DNA of 64,000 bases from Bemisia tabaci (lineage: Eukaryota > Arthropoda > Insecta > Hemiptera > Aleyrodidae): positions 82,333,912 to 82,397,911 of the forward strand of contig NC_092793.1 in the NCBI RefSeq assembly GCF_918797505.1. Reading direction: 5' to 3'. The position numbers and the translations under genes were made by a program. The notes under the pieces were generated by a model, which saw only the letters and a program-made list of their open reading frames with translations, was not told where the DNA came from and searched no databases. Below are positions 11,487-23,506 of this stretch, in pieces. Position 1 is the stretch's first letter; each line of letters begins with the position of its first letter.

Positions 11487-11990
11487 CCAGGAAACACAGG
11501 AAAGCTTGGAGACTTGAACGCTGCGGTAGAAAAGTAAACCATTTCATGACGCGACAACTCCCTGTTTGTCTAGTCAAGCCGTGGTGAAAAATATTTTCTT
11601 TTCCAACGACTTATTGGGTTGGAAAACCCACAGGAAATCTTGGAGACTTGAACGCTGCGGTAGAAAAGTAAACCATTTCATGATGCGACAACTCCTTGTT
11701 CGTCTAGTCAAGCCGCGGTGACAAATATTTTCTTCTCCAACAACTTAATAGGTCGGGAAACACACAAGAAATATTGGAGACTTGAACGCTGCGGTAGAAA
11801 AGTAAACCATTTCATGACGCGGAAACTCCCTGTTCGTTCAGTCAAGCCGTGGTGAAAACTTTCCCAACGACTTATTGGGTCGGGAAACACAGGAAATCTT
11901 GGTGACTTGAACGCTGCGGTAGAAAAGTAAACCATTTCATGACGCGACAACTCCCTGTTCGTCCAGTCCAGATGACCATGATAGCCGTGA
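11487..11990. repeat. Tandem array, four units of 125-135 bp
   Basis: The core GACTTGAACGCTGCGGTAGA recurs at 11511, 11644, 11779 and 11904 (periods 133, 135 and 125). Each unit also holds AGTAAACCATTTCATGA, a TCGTCTAGTCAAGCC-like block, and a CCAACGACTTATTGGGT-like block that carries the length variation. Reverse-strand frames translate the units into repeats such as MKWFTFLPQRSS, but most periods are not multiples of three, so the frame is not kept. This is a minisatellite-like array; a lone unit lies at 3060-3140. Confidence 0.9.
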
Positions 11991-12009
11991 TGAAAACAAT
12001 CCATGCATA

Positions 12010-12085
12010 TAAATAAAACTGTAAGGGTCTAAAAAAAGCTGTTAATGTCCAGATGATAAAAACAAAACTCCAACACTCAATATCC
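12010..12085. repeat. Dispersed repeat, partner at 44147-44270
   Basis: AAATAAAACTGTAAGGGTC followed by AAGCTGTTAATGTCCAGATG is matched at 44147-44270 by AAATAAAACTGTTAGGGTC and AAGCTGTTAATGTCTAGATG. The two copies differ in the length between these blocks. The class of repeat is not known. Confidence 0.65.
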
Positions 12086-12089
12086 ACTC

Positions 12090-14987
12090 TTGGAAGTTTC
12101 CCTGCAGCGGAGCGAGTGATCGGAGGTCCAGCCTGGCTTGGTGCGGAGGCGAGCGAAGGGAGCTGAAGCAGCCAGTTACATCTAAAATTTGAGTACGATG
12201 TTCAAAGTAACTATATGTTGCAAGCTTATTTCGCAAGCACGAAGCTTCGGTAACCAATATTTCCACTTGAAAAGTAATGAGGCATGATTGATACAGCCGG
12301 CGCTAAGCGGAATGTAGTCGAGAGGAGTATTGGAGGAAGGGGGTTGGCGGCAAAGAAAAGTGGTAATGAGAGATCTCAAAAGACTTCTTCAGCGGCGGAA
12401 TCTTTTAACATCGAAGCGGATCGGCCTTCTTACCTTGTTTCAAAGGCATGCGGTTTCGGTTGTTTGCGGTTTCTCAGCACAACAAGGAGCATAGATGATG
12501 CCGAAGTATCGACGCGGGTACCTTAAGATAACAGCACGTGGCCAAAATTTGGCAATGTCGGAATCTTTTTGATCTTAGCCCTGCTGACATTGATCACTTC
12601 GATCAAATAAGACCCCTTGCCAGGTTTCATTCACATCGGATGATACCGACTCGTGTGCCGACAGATAGGTTTTTTGAGCTCGCCCACTCGGGAGAGCTCT
12701 TCGCAATCGATTTCTTTTAGCATTACCAGTGTTCGTGGCGACAAATAGATGGTCCTCGTTGCCGTCGGAGGAACGGCCAAAATCCAGTTGAGTTCAACGT
12801 CCAAAAGTTGGTGGTCCAAAAATAAGTGGTTTACACCCCACAAAAAACAAAAACAGAAAAAAACCAACCTTAAAACTTATTTGACATATTCCGACAGTTT
12901 CTAAACGGCCACGGTCCGTAGAAACGCATAGACGCTAAGAACAAACCTTATTTTGCCGCAGATTATAATAATATTACCGAAAAAATGAGTACATCAAAAG
13001 AAGTTTCCGATGGTAATAGTAACGTATTTAAATTTCAAGGCAAACCACTCATAACCCCACACATGAATACATCTAATTTTACTTCAGTCCTGATGAGTAT
13101 AAATTGGGAGCGGGAATTTCCTCGTCCCTTCTATTAAAATTGCCTGCCTCCCCCCCCCCCTTTAGAATTGAAAATATCATATTCAGTGCCTTGGTTTTCT
13201 TAACCAAAATTGCAATTCTGGCCTAATTGCATGTAGTGGTTGTCCTTTTTCTGATTCGTTGGCAAGGTATTCATCACCATAAATGTGCTCTGCGCAAACT
13301 GAAATTAAGCACTTCTATAAAAGTCTGCTCATTTTCCCAGATTGGTCGGACTTTCTTTGGGAAATATTATCATTGAGCAGCATCATATATGAGCAGCATA
13401 CATCATATCCACCGAATGAATACTTATGATCGGTAAATGCGCGTCAGTTTATTAAACTGTGATTTCCCCCCCCCTTTTTTTTGTTTCTTTATTTTTAAAA
13501 ATAGATTGTTCAATATAGCTATCATTAGATAGCATTTCTCAAGACTTTGTGTTTTTTCATTAGTGAGAAAATAAGAACTTTGTTCTAAGACTTAAGCAGA
13601 AAAGGAGAACCACAGTGATATTACCACGTAACTAATTCACGTCATCTTGAAAGACTATGGAATTTTTGTCAATCTATTCTGGAAGTCACACCTGCCGAAG
13701 TTCCGAGTCTCTTCTTTCCGACAAAAAAAAAAGGTCTGAAGGTGTGACTAAAGATTTCCTCTCAATCCTGAACCAAGTATGAATAACACGCGGACGAAAG
13801 TTAACTCCGCTGTCGGCTATTCACCTGAACTGGGCTACCGACATCTGGATTTTGCTCATGCAAATCTTCCTGATTTCGTTCCTCTTTCATGCAGCTGTTA
13901 ACTTCCGGCACATGGCAAACAGTATACATTTCGTTTTCAATGTTGATTCAATGACCCACGTCGGTTTAAGGTCTGTGTGGTGCAAGTTGTATTCAACTCA
14001 AATGAAGGAGCTTCGTATGTCCCTGCGTGTCGGATCATCCCTTTGGTGTTCCGCATTCCTTCACCTCCTCAAACATGTATAAAACCTCAGGACTGGTTCG
14101 TTGCTCAATGATTGAAAGTTCTTTGTCTTCTTAGAAAATCGGCTTTGAAAATGGTAGACAGAGTTGGACCTTGACTTGTTAAAGGGGAAAAAGTTGGTAG
14201 GTTTGTCTAATCCTACACCGAGTACGTAAAAAAGAACTAGATATTTGAGACCCTTTTGAATTTTCTCTGGCCTCCTCTAATTAATGAAGTATTGTGAACG
14301 ACGGCATTTCGTTTTCCGTAACGCCAATGATAAAAGGTTGCCGATTAATTTTTACGACCTCACTGTCTACCTCCGCTCGAGGCATTCCAACATTTTCAAT
14401 CCATTTTCGTTTAGTGTTTCCCCAAAATGTTTTACGTGAGAGACGTCTTCAACCATTTAGCCTAACAGGCGTAATAAAGTGAACAGCAGACGGGCAATCA
14501 TGGTCAAATGGTTCCGATTTGACTTAATTGAGCGATTAGCTTAGGCAAAAAACGAGATGACCCGTTCGCTAAGGCGGAGTACTTATTCAAATGCATATAA
14601 ACATTAATACCGAAGATTTTGAGCCCTACCACAGAGTTAATTTTAAACCGTCACTCGTCTCCCGTTCAAAGTCGTTGTTTCATATTGATTGATTTACACG
14701 TGAGCTTACCGGAATAATGACCTTAAATACTTAACAAACAATAAAATGTTATATATTTCTACACGGAATTTTTGAATGGTTTAAAACAGAAACTTATCCG
14801 GAGAAAAATGGTGGTTTTATTGTTTTTTAGACAGTAGCCGCAGCCTCAGATGTTACCGAGGGGAAAAAGAAAATCTAATATTTTAGTGTTCCATCAAAGA
14901 ATCACAAAGGCACAGCCTTCCTCCTTGGATTTTCATGGATCGACCAGTATCTACCTCAGGTGAAAGACAAATTCTAAAACTCTCCTA
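12090..14987. other. Unannotated non-coding stretch
   Basis: No gene, RNA or complete inverted-repeat element was recognised. Poly-C/T runs lie near 13150-13162 and 13466-13480. The frames here are under 85 codons and have no domain that I recognise. Confidence 0.45.
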
Positions 14988-14995
14988 ACCACAAC

Positions 14996-15894
14996 CAGGG
15001 CCGGATTAAGGGGGTGGCCACATGGGCCGCGGCCTATGGCGGCAAATCTATAGGGGGCGGCAAATTTTGCAATTTTTTTAGATGTAGGTATAAAAAAAAA
15101 TCGGATTTAGAAAAAAAAAATTACAAACGAGAAAAGGCGACAAAATCTCTAATTTCCTGAGAGTATAGTAATTTCTACTTTTGTCGTCTTTCAGTGATAC
15201 AAGAGGCAGCACCTTTAATTAGTCGAGTTAAGAGAGAAAGCAAACACGCAATTTGGCCTGGAACTGCGCGACTTACCGAGAGAGAAATGATGACGAGGAC
15301 TTGAGATGAAAAGGAGAAGCCCTCGGCGCGGCGATCGGCATGTAACACATATTAGCGCCTACAAGACTGCACGAATACTTCACGCATTGCATCAAACACG
15401 GTGCGGTCATTGCGGACAGCGTGAAACGGATAGCGCCTACAAGAATGCATGAATACCTCACGCATTGCGGCAAACACAGTGCGATCAGTGGGAGACGCAT
15501 ATCGCCTATAAGACTGCGTGAATACTTCACGCATTGCGTCAAACACAGTGCGGTCTGCGAGGCGCGGCGGCGGAAGTTAAAATCATTAATCCACATTTAT
15601 GTTTGTTCTTTCATAATTTTTTCGTTAATTTACTATGAATGGAAGGCCTTGTCCAAACGAGGATGGATTTACGGAACCGAACTTTCGCGCAAAGTTTCGT
15701 GAACTTTTGCTAGTAGTGTTGACAGGGCTTTCCCAAACAATGTGTTCAACACCAGTAAGCGCGTCTTATGCACTCCTCCCCCGCTGGCACGTTCATTTGA
15801 TGGTTTTCATTGATGTTTCAAAACGAATGAGAAGGGGGCGGCAAAATACTAGCGGCCCATAGGGCGGCAAGTAGGTAAATCCGGCCCGGCCCTG
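14996..15894 (+). mobile_element. Non-autonomous hAT-type transposon, copy 1
   Basis: The termini are CAGGGCCGGATTAAGG on the left and, reading inward from the right, CAGGGCCGGGCCGGATTTAC. Both sides are flanked by the 8-bp direct repeat ACCACAAC (14988-14995 and 15895-15902), a perfect target-site duplication of the length used by hAT transposases. The 899-bp interior has no transposase frame; it carries a minisatellite (15355-15575). Two further copies lie at 29842-30909 and, inverted, at 62186-63021. The exact TSD suggests fairly recent insertion. Confidence 0.95.
15355..15575 (+). repeat. Internal minisatellite of the hAT element
   Basis: Three units of 78 and 69 bp start at GCGCCTACAAGA-like words (15355, 15433, 15502). 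Each includes a near-palindrome whose best version here is TGCGTGAATACTTCACGCA, with 8-bp arms TGCGTGAA and TTCACGCA. Reverse-strand translation gives a repeated MREVF..S.RR motif. The same array is present with different unit lengths in the other two copies. Confidence 0.85.
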
Positions 15895-15902
15895 ACCACA
15901 AC

Positions 15903-17965
15903 ATGCTCAAATTCTTGGAGTCAATGAAACTCATGAAAGTGAACATAATGTACGCATGCAAATGAATCAGACAGGCAGTGAAACGCTAGATTTTCTGTCA
16001 CGATCTCTAGAACGCCTCTTCTGATTAATTTTGTTTCATTTAACATTTTTCGTAAAAATCTGAGCAGTTATTCTGTATTTTCTTTATTTTGTTTGTTTTG
16101 TTCTGTTTTGTTTTTGTTTGTTTGTTTAATTTCATTACTTTCATTCTTTTCTTCATCCTTCATTGTATTTTACATGCCTCGTTTTTTTATGATTCGATCT
16201 GGTTCAACCGTTTATTATAATTTTAGTGTCCTGTCCATGTTTGTGCTCATTTGTTAGTTTTCAAACATAGCGGCATGTGCTGCGTTTTCGTTTCAAAACT
16301 TACGATCGCCACACGCTTGCGACCGTCACGAATGGCTGAAATTTGAATAGGGAAAACTGTGTAAAAAAAGAAAAAATCCCGAAAACATTGGGACCATATA
16401 CGTTTTTAGATCCAAGAAATCGCCCAGAATTAGGAAAACACAACTTCCAGGGGAAATTGTGAAGCTGATTTTTCGACTTTTTTCACCTTGAAGTCTGTCC
16501 CCTATTTTAAGTTTTCGCCCACCTACGAGAGTTTTTGAAATTTCGATCCGAGAAATTTCGGAACGTGCTATAAAATATTGATCCACTGCGATTGGTCGAA
16601 GAAGGACCAGATATGAAGAGGCGGTCCTAAGGAATGCCCAGGTTCACAGAGATGGAGAAGATCGGCTGGAATCTCGAGAAGAGAACCTATTAAAAATGAA
16701 CACAGTTCACAGTCTCGGTCCTAACAGATCATAGGTGTTCGAGGGACAATCGTTCACGATGTAATCACCACGCAGTTGGAATGGTATGGATATGTGCAGA
16801 AAATGACTGATACCAGCTCTCCGAAGAATGTTTCGGCTCAACTCCCTCCGGACAGAAAAGAGGGTCAATCAAAAATCTGGACATATCGTAACCAAAGAGA
16901 GATATACAAGATGCCAGTATCCGGAACATTTCTACCTTGATAGAGCGGCTGGCCGTCGCAGAGCGTCCTCCGTAAAGGTGACTACTACAAAAATACAATC
17001 TCATCGTCTAAAGGATGATACTTTTTAATTTCAGGTCACACGTATAGTTTCCTTTTGAGACACATTAATGACACTCACCCCTTGAACGCTTCAATTAAGG
17101 GTCATTAATTTCACTAGTAGTTGTGTTAGTTAACTGAACAGCGCATTAAGTTAAAGAAAGCTACCTACGTCCGGCGTGAGCTACGATAACGATATTCAAT
17201 CCAACGAAATGAAACTCACCCCAAAAATGTAGGTACCCTCTTCCACTCAATCCTGTCCAAACTTCGATCCAAAAACTCTAGTCACACTTGAGCCTGATAA
17301 TTACAAAGTTTTACGATTATATCTAGCCATATCGGCGCCTTTACGAGGAAACGCTGGAGGTCCGTTCAAATTAACTTTGATTGGCTGGATCCTTGTATTA
17401 ATGTGGCGGCGAATCGCGGTCGGCCACATCTCAAGGGTTACGAGTAATTAAGACGGGGGTTGAATCAGTGAAAGTGATAGCTGAATCATTAATCTACGGA
17501 AGAGGCCGTGCTTAAGTCATAAAAAGCGCCACGAAGACTATTTAGGCTCCTAATGGCTCATTAGTGGCCGGCAAATCTGACCTTTCGATATTGGTAGCCG
17601 GGGAATATTAAGTCACTAATTAGAAGGAGGCAGAAAAATCATTCCAAAGGGCTGGAAACAAGTAAAACCGAATAAAAATACGACATGGAGTGGGTGTCTG
17701 CGGTAGGGAGGTCTAGGATGAGTTACAGTCTCCGAAAAATGACATCCCAAACACACTTTAATTCTTTTCTGTCTTCAGTTTTGACCCGAGCGCCTCTTTA
17801 GCCATTCTTGTGTCTCCATTAAAGATCTGGGCTCCCGCTTTAACGGTTGTAAGATCAATAATGAAGATTCAAACATGATTCCATTGTTGCCGTGGATCAT
17901 CAGACATTCAGAAATCATATCACCTGAGACATTATTGCCTTCGTATTTTTTATACTTATTCTTTC
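15903..17965. other. Unannotated non-coding stretch
   Basis: A T-rich (TGTTT)n-like patch lies at about 16085-16130. No gene or complete mobile element was recognised. An 86-codon reverse frame at 16326-16586 shows no domain. Confidence 0.45.
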
Positions 17966-18289
17966 CCCGAGTAGCATTTACTGACGGAAAAATTAAAATA
18001 TGTCGACATTGAGTTGCGATCTCTTTACGATTTTTTGACGATAAAATTGCCAGGATTATCAACATCTGAGCGAAATTCCTCGACTTGTCGCAATTTTATC
18101 TTTATCAAATCGTGATCGATAAAATCGAAAGTTTACCTCAATTTATCACGATTTTTAGTTCAATAGTACCGCGATACATCGCCGTCGATAAAATCGCAAT
18201 TTTTTATCCGATAATATTGCAATAAATCGATAAAATCGCGATAAATTTTCCGATCAAATTGCAACTTATTGCGATTACCGCTACTTGGG
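17966..18289. mobile_element. Inverted-repeat element with ATCGATAAAATCGCG-type interior
   Basis: The ends CCCGAGTAGC (left) and GCTACTTGGG (right) are imperfect inverted repeats. The interior is built from alternating-orientation words such as CGATAAAATCG and TTGCGATTT. A second copy with ends CCAAGTAGC and GCTACTTGG is at 39838-40209. No target-site duplication was defined. Confidence 0.7.
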
Positions 18290-21200
18290 TTCGTAGGAGT
18301 AGGACAACATTAATTCAAAATGACAATCTGAAATAAACTCGATCTCTGTCAACAACCGTCTTAGAGCTACGTGGATCTATGGAAACAGAGGTGCTGTCGA
18401 GGACCTAGAGGAAGGCTGAAAGTTTGCTTGATCGCATGCAGTTGCCCTTACCACACAATGATGACTTGTTTTAATGGATACAGATTTTAGACCAGTGTAA
18501 TAATTTGATTCTTAAATTAATAATACCTTAAAAATTGCCTTGATTTTATTTCTCTGCCAGCATAATATTCTGTAAAAATTTAAAGGTATGGAGCTAGCTT
18601 GTTACCCTTCGAAAAAAAAATAAAGAGGGAAATTTTGAAACACCGCAATGGAGATACGTGCGGTTCCGCACTTCGGACACGGACACTCGTCCGCACCGGT
18701 TCCGTCTTACTCTTCCAGGTGATGTGAAATAGGAGCACTGTTAATGCGAAAAACAGTAGAGAAATTTCAAAAGTTGGAAAATCAACTCGCTATTGGTACC
18801 AAAATAACTGTTTATAGTAAATTATAATAACTGTATAAATGTTACTGGCACAAAACTAATTTTATTCCGGGACACGTTTTGAAATCTTTCGTGTCATCCA
18901 CGGTACCAATCGAGGTTGAAAATAGTATCTTAGATGTTGAAACTTGTTCGAGTGTATAATACTTACTTCGTGAGAGAGTACGGTTTTTCCAATTTTTGAA
19001 TTTTTTTCACATCAGTGAAACCAGATTAGAGGAAACTGTGAGACGCACGAGGACTCTAGCCCAAACAAAAGCGTCATCCACCAAAAGTTCAAAGTACAGC
19101 ACATTCGTTGATATGCAACGCGGGGGACCAATTCCAGTGTTCTTCTTCCTTCGCTGTTCTGTGAACATAACAACGAAAGCATGATTAGTTAATACACATG
19201 CCGTTAACTCTTCCCTTTGTCGGAGGGCACCAATATTCCGAACTTCCTCGACGAAAAGAAGCGTGGCAACGGTGAGAGCGCGCGTGCAGGAACCAACCCT
19301 TAGGAACATCTTTCATCCGTACGGAAGAAATATCACGTGTATTTTGAATTGCTCTGAGCGCACTTCGAATGCGAGATGGTCGGACAGCGATTAAGGGCAA
19401 ATTAATATGCTTTTTTAATGGGAACTTGCTTAAGACGCTTGATATCAGTCGGGTCCGAGTTGTCAGGGGATGATAGCGGATGGGGGTGGAACAGAAAACA
19501 GAACACACAAGCTGCGTGTATCTCAATCGGCTCGCGACGCTCTGTAAATTCCATCGAAGTTGTCAAATTAACGGGAGATATTCTGAACTACATAAATGTA
19601 GAGGAGGGAGGGATAGCTAAAGGTTGACGTGCGCCGTGAGTTCAATATTGATTTCTTTATAGACATCGTAAATGCAGTTTGATCGGGAAATGCTGTCAAT
19701 ATTTTGAAAACAGACAATTTAAAAGGACATTTTTATCAAAGTTTTTTTACGGCAAGTACCCATGATTTTTTTGTTATATTTTCAATCTTCTCTCTCTGAC
19801 GAACCGCTACCATTTTGCTTCTCCTAAAGTTTTATTCGAAAAGTGAAAAGAATAAAAATTGTTTTCAAAGGCATTGTCATGAAAATCAGTTGTGTACGCT
19901 TTTTATTCACACATTGAAAAAACGAAATCAATTTTGTTCATTTCAAAGCTGATATTGTCAAATTTTTCAATTTATATATGTCGTTCAAGTTGTCAGGGCG
20001 CAGGGAACAAGCGCCTAGAACCGACATTAATCGAATTTCACGTGCTTCAAGTCTACAAAATTTCGCTCAAAGAATTCCTTAAGTTGTTCCCTGAAATTTT
20101 TTAAAAAGTATTGATAGGTATCATTACAAATATCCGAGTTCCGTTGGAAATTATTTCGGGTCTCTTCTTACTTTAATTTGGGGTTTTTCGGTGAATAACT
20201 GACAACACAGTCCATGTCCCTTTGATAGGCAAATCCACTTTATCTCGCGGTGCTTTGTTTTATTTATCTCCAAAAAGGAGATAGCAGGTCGTAAAGCATT
20301 CCACTGCGCTCCTGGGCACTTGATCCAAGCCCCCCCGCCCTACCCTGACCCACCGTTAGTATAATACATTTTACCTGCACCAAGCGCCAGAAGAATTCAG
20401 ACCCTTTTCGTAGTCGCGAAGAATTCGTAATCAATATTTATGAATTTGTTCTCGGCTTTGTTGGACCACTTACTAACTTTCAATTATTATCTGAGTTTAT
20501 CAGTTTTTGGTCTGTGTGTGAGTGGGCTCCTCTTTTGAATGTGTCTAAAGCTGTCGGTGTGTGTTCTTTCAAACGTGCGCTCTTGTGTGAGTGTTTTCTT
20601 GTGTTTTGAGTGTGGGAGTATGTGTGTTTGTTGGCTCAGACGTCGGTGCTCTTGGGGGTTTTTTCGGGCGCTCATTATGAATCGAGAAAAGATGTATAAT
20701 TATTGTTATGATGTGAAGAACAAGCGAGGATGTATGGACCGCCGCGCCGTCTCGGAAATTTTTGTGCGTCTGCATTTATTAATATTTAAATATCGTATAA
20801 TTTATTGAAGCTTTGTGAATGCACGTTTTTTCCGCTCTCTGCGGTGCGGTGGCAGCCTTGAGAATCAAGGCTGAAAAATCAGGACAACGTTTCGGGCTAG
20901 CTCATCTCTATTTTATTCCAAATGCAAGAATATAAGAGGTGACTTTTTTCAAGAGGAACTATCTTTTCAGAGATAGAAATTGGTAGAACTTGATGCAATT
21001 GGTTACGAAATGGAGGGAAAACTTGATGGGGCAATGAGGATACGCTTCGACGCGTCTTATCATACGAATCGCTTATTTTTCTGACCTGCGTTTCAGTCTC
21101 CCAGCTGTCACTGGTTTAATCACTCTAAAAAATGTCCTCACGTCGTATGAAAAAATGTATGTGTGTTATCTTTGGTAGTTCCTTTATGTCTTCGCGCTTC

Positions 21201-21894
21201 ATTTCTTATCTATTGGAACAAATCGATATTACTCCATGAAAGCATATACGACATTTTAAGATCTCAACGAGACCCATACCTCAGAAGTTAAGCCATTGCA
21301 AGCATCTCCTCCTCCGATTTTAATCTTTCTTTATCATATAAAATCATACGAATATCATGTAACACATAACACCCGAGGCCCAAAGCACATTCCGGGCCGC
21401 GAAGCAGTTACTGCAGTCAGGGGGCGATTCCCTTGGTAAGTTAAAAAACAGGGGTAACTTTACTGTTACTGCAGCGTGAAAATGCATTCTTTTTAACATC
21501 GTTTGCACACGGTTTATGCCGTGGAAGTTACATCAGTGATACAGAAAAGACGTGTTTGGAAACAGTTGTTACGTGTTAGTTACGGTGGGTGCACTTCATT
21601 TAATTAAAATATTTTTTTTTTAATCCCCCATAGTTGGATCCTCTTACGTTAGCAATCCCTCGCTTTCTCCATGCCTCGCAAAGTGTAATGAAAGAGGAAA
21701 TCACAATGAATGCAAGGGTATAGTAAGGGCAAAAACCTATCGCTACTTTCCTAAAAAGTAACTCTTAATCGTTGAGAATACCTGTTCGAAATCTGTCCTC
21801 ACTTAGTAACACCTTACCACTAGCCGAAATGACAAAATTGTCAAGTTGTAAGCATCGGAGGGTAGGAAGCTATAAATTAAGCAAGTAGATTAAT
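18290..21894. other. Unannotated non-coding stretch
   Basis: A GT-rich patch lies at about 20510-20640. The stretch near 18640-18670 (CAATGGAGATACGTG and CCGCACTT) matches one end of the E2-type element at 49526-49735, so half of a related element may be present. A TATCTCCAAAAAGGAGATA hairpin is near 20266-20284. Open frames up to 113 codons (19185-19526, reverse) show no recognised domain. Confidence 0.45.
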
Positions 21895-21898
21895 AATC

Positions 21899-22020
21899 GG
21901 ACGTATTTCTGTCAAACGGAACTATGTGCATTAAGACATGAACCCTGAGGCCCATACGAATATATGCATAACAGGGCTCACGTCATAATGCACATAGTTC
22001 CGTTTGACAGAAATACGTCC
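21899..22020. mobile_element. Palindromic MITE, family A
   Basis: This 122-bp element is almost entirely inverted repeat: GGACGTATTTCTGTCAAACG on the left is mirrored at the right end. Flanking tetranucleotides are AATC and AATT, a three-of-four match to a 4-bp target-site duplication. A second copy of the same length is at 26278-26399. Confidence 0.9.
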
Positions 22021-22024
22021 AATT

Positions 22025-23118
22025 AAGAGATACCCTAGAACCACCGTTGAATTTTTTGATCATGAACCTCGATGGATAGAAATCCGATTGCAATCGGTTA
22101 TGGGAATGACACTCGGTCTCAACAGCTCTTGGGGGAATAAATCAGCGGATTCGTTAGTGAGTATTCATAGGTGAGCATGGCTTTGCAAAACTGTGAAAAA
22201 TGGCACCTGTGCTGGCCAGCGCCAGCCCCTCGGCACCATCTTTTGACACAGCCGCCAAATGAACCGTTCGGTTCGGAGTAATCTTCGCAACTCATCTTCG
22301 GATCTCCGGAGGGACTTGTGTCATTTTTTAAAAGTCAGTGAAGGGAGGCGTGAGATGTAGGCACGCGAGCGCTCACTCTCACGAAAACATATCTGCTGAC
22401 ACACGACGGGACGGGGAGAGACAAAGGAAGAGAACAATAAAGCCGAGAAGTCGCTAATTTTAGGTCGCGCCTTTGCGTGTCAACAGCCAAGATAGCCATC
22501 CTGGAATTATCAAAAAGTAGTGCCAAAAACACCGATAAATCAGCGGAAACCCTTGCCGAAATTTCTCCGGATTGACTATCGCACTTGCAATCATCCTATA
22601 CCGTGTTGTCACTTATCAACGTAAAGAATCTACTAGCTTAAAACGACGGATTCCTTGCTAAGTATTTGGCCTTTCGACTCATTTTTGATTCGTGGAAAGT
22701 AAAGATATTGTCTTAGTCTTATAATCAAACTTTATTCCAGTTTCGCTCTCTAGCGTTCGACGTTATCTTTGCTTTCTAGTTGATAGGGAATTCTGTACAG
22801 TTACACTCCTTTTCTTTTTTTTTGTTCCTTGATGAATAGCGTCAGGTTGTCGTGGATTTTCGATGGATTTTAAGACAATGCTTGTTTCCTTTACTTAAAA
22901 CTCCCATTTTAACAATGGATTCAAAGCCCTATACTTGACGCAATCTCAATGAGATTGTACATGAAAGGAGTCAAGAGGGGCAGCCTAGGATTTCAGTCCT
23001 GCAAGACTCTTAATTTCTCAAATTCACTTGAGAGCCAAACTTCTAATTTTTGAAATTAGCACAGGCTTAGCTAATAGAGTTTTGTGGAAGGAATAAAATC
23101 CGACACTTATAGATGATA
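22025..23118. other. Unannotated non-coding stretch
   Basis: No gene or structured element was recognised. Reverse-strand frames up to 65 codons (22335-22532) show no domain. Confidence 0.4.
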
Positions 23119-23122
23119 ATGC

Positions 23123-23292
23123 CAGTGGCGAATAGGTAGCGTGAATGATCAATTATAGATTTTTCCCCGATTGGAAGCTATGGTGAAGAATCGATTATCA
23201 AGGTTTCGTTGCGAACACCCTGTTTATCGATCCTTTTCCATAGATTTAAATGACAAATCAATCGATATATTGCAAAGGACGCCACGCGACTG
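23123..23292. mobile_element. hAT-like MITE, family D, copy 1
   Basis: It begins CAGTGGCGAATAGG and ends GCCACGCGACTG. The interior holds TTATCGATCCTTTTCCATAG and CAATCGATATAT, shared with four other copies (42938, 46334, 48380, 54934). Flanking octamers GATAATGC and GATGGTGC agree at six of eight positions, suggesting an aged 8-bp target-site duplication. Confidence 0.8.
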
Positions 23293-23310
23293 GATGGTGC
23301 CTACATTCAG

Positions 23311-23498
23311 CAGTGGTGTAGTCAGAAATTTTCATGGGGAGGGGCGTCTAGGATCAAAAATTTCTGATGGAAGGGGGGTCTGAGGATGAAAAATTCCTTA
23401 AAATCACAACAATGCCGATTTTTTAATGAAGATTTTCCTGTCATTTAGAGGGGCGTTCGTTCAAACTAACACCCCCCCCCCCCCCGGCTACGGTACTG
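23311..23498. mobile_element. Short hAT-like MITE
   Basis: The left end CAGTGGTGTAGTC and right end GGCTACGGTACTG form a degenerate terminal inverted repeat of the CAGTGG-GTAGCC type. The flanking octamers ACATTCAG (23303-23310) and AGATTCAG (23499-23506) match at seven of eight positions. The interior contains G-rich runs on the left and a 15-C run near the right end. It lies only 18 bp after the family D element. Confidence 0.8.
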
Positions 23499-23506
23499 AG
23501 ATTCAG

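Noticed and set aside
15355..15575. CRISPR-like array of palindromic repeats
   Set aside because: Units are 69-78 bp throughout, with no unique spacers of equal length. They lie inside a transposon of a eukaryotic genome, so this is a minisatellite.
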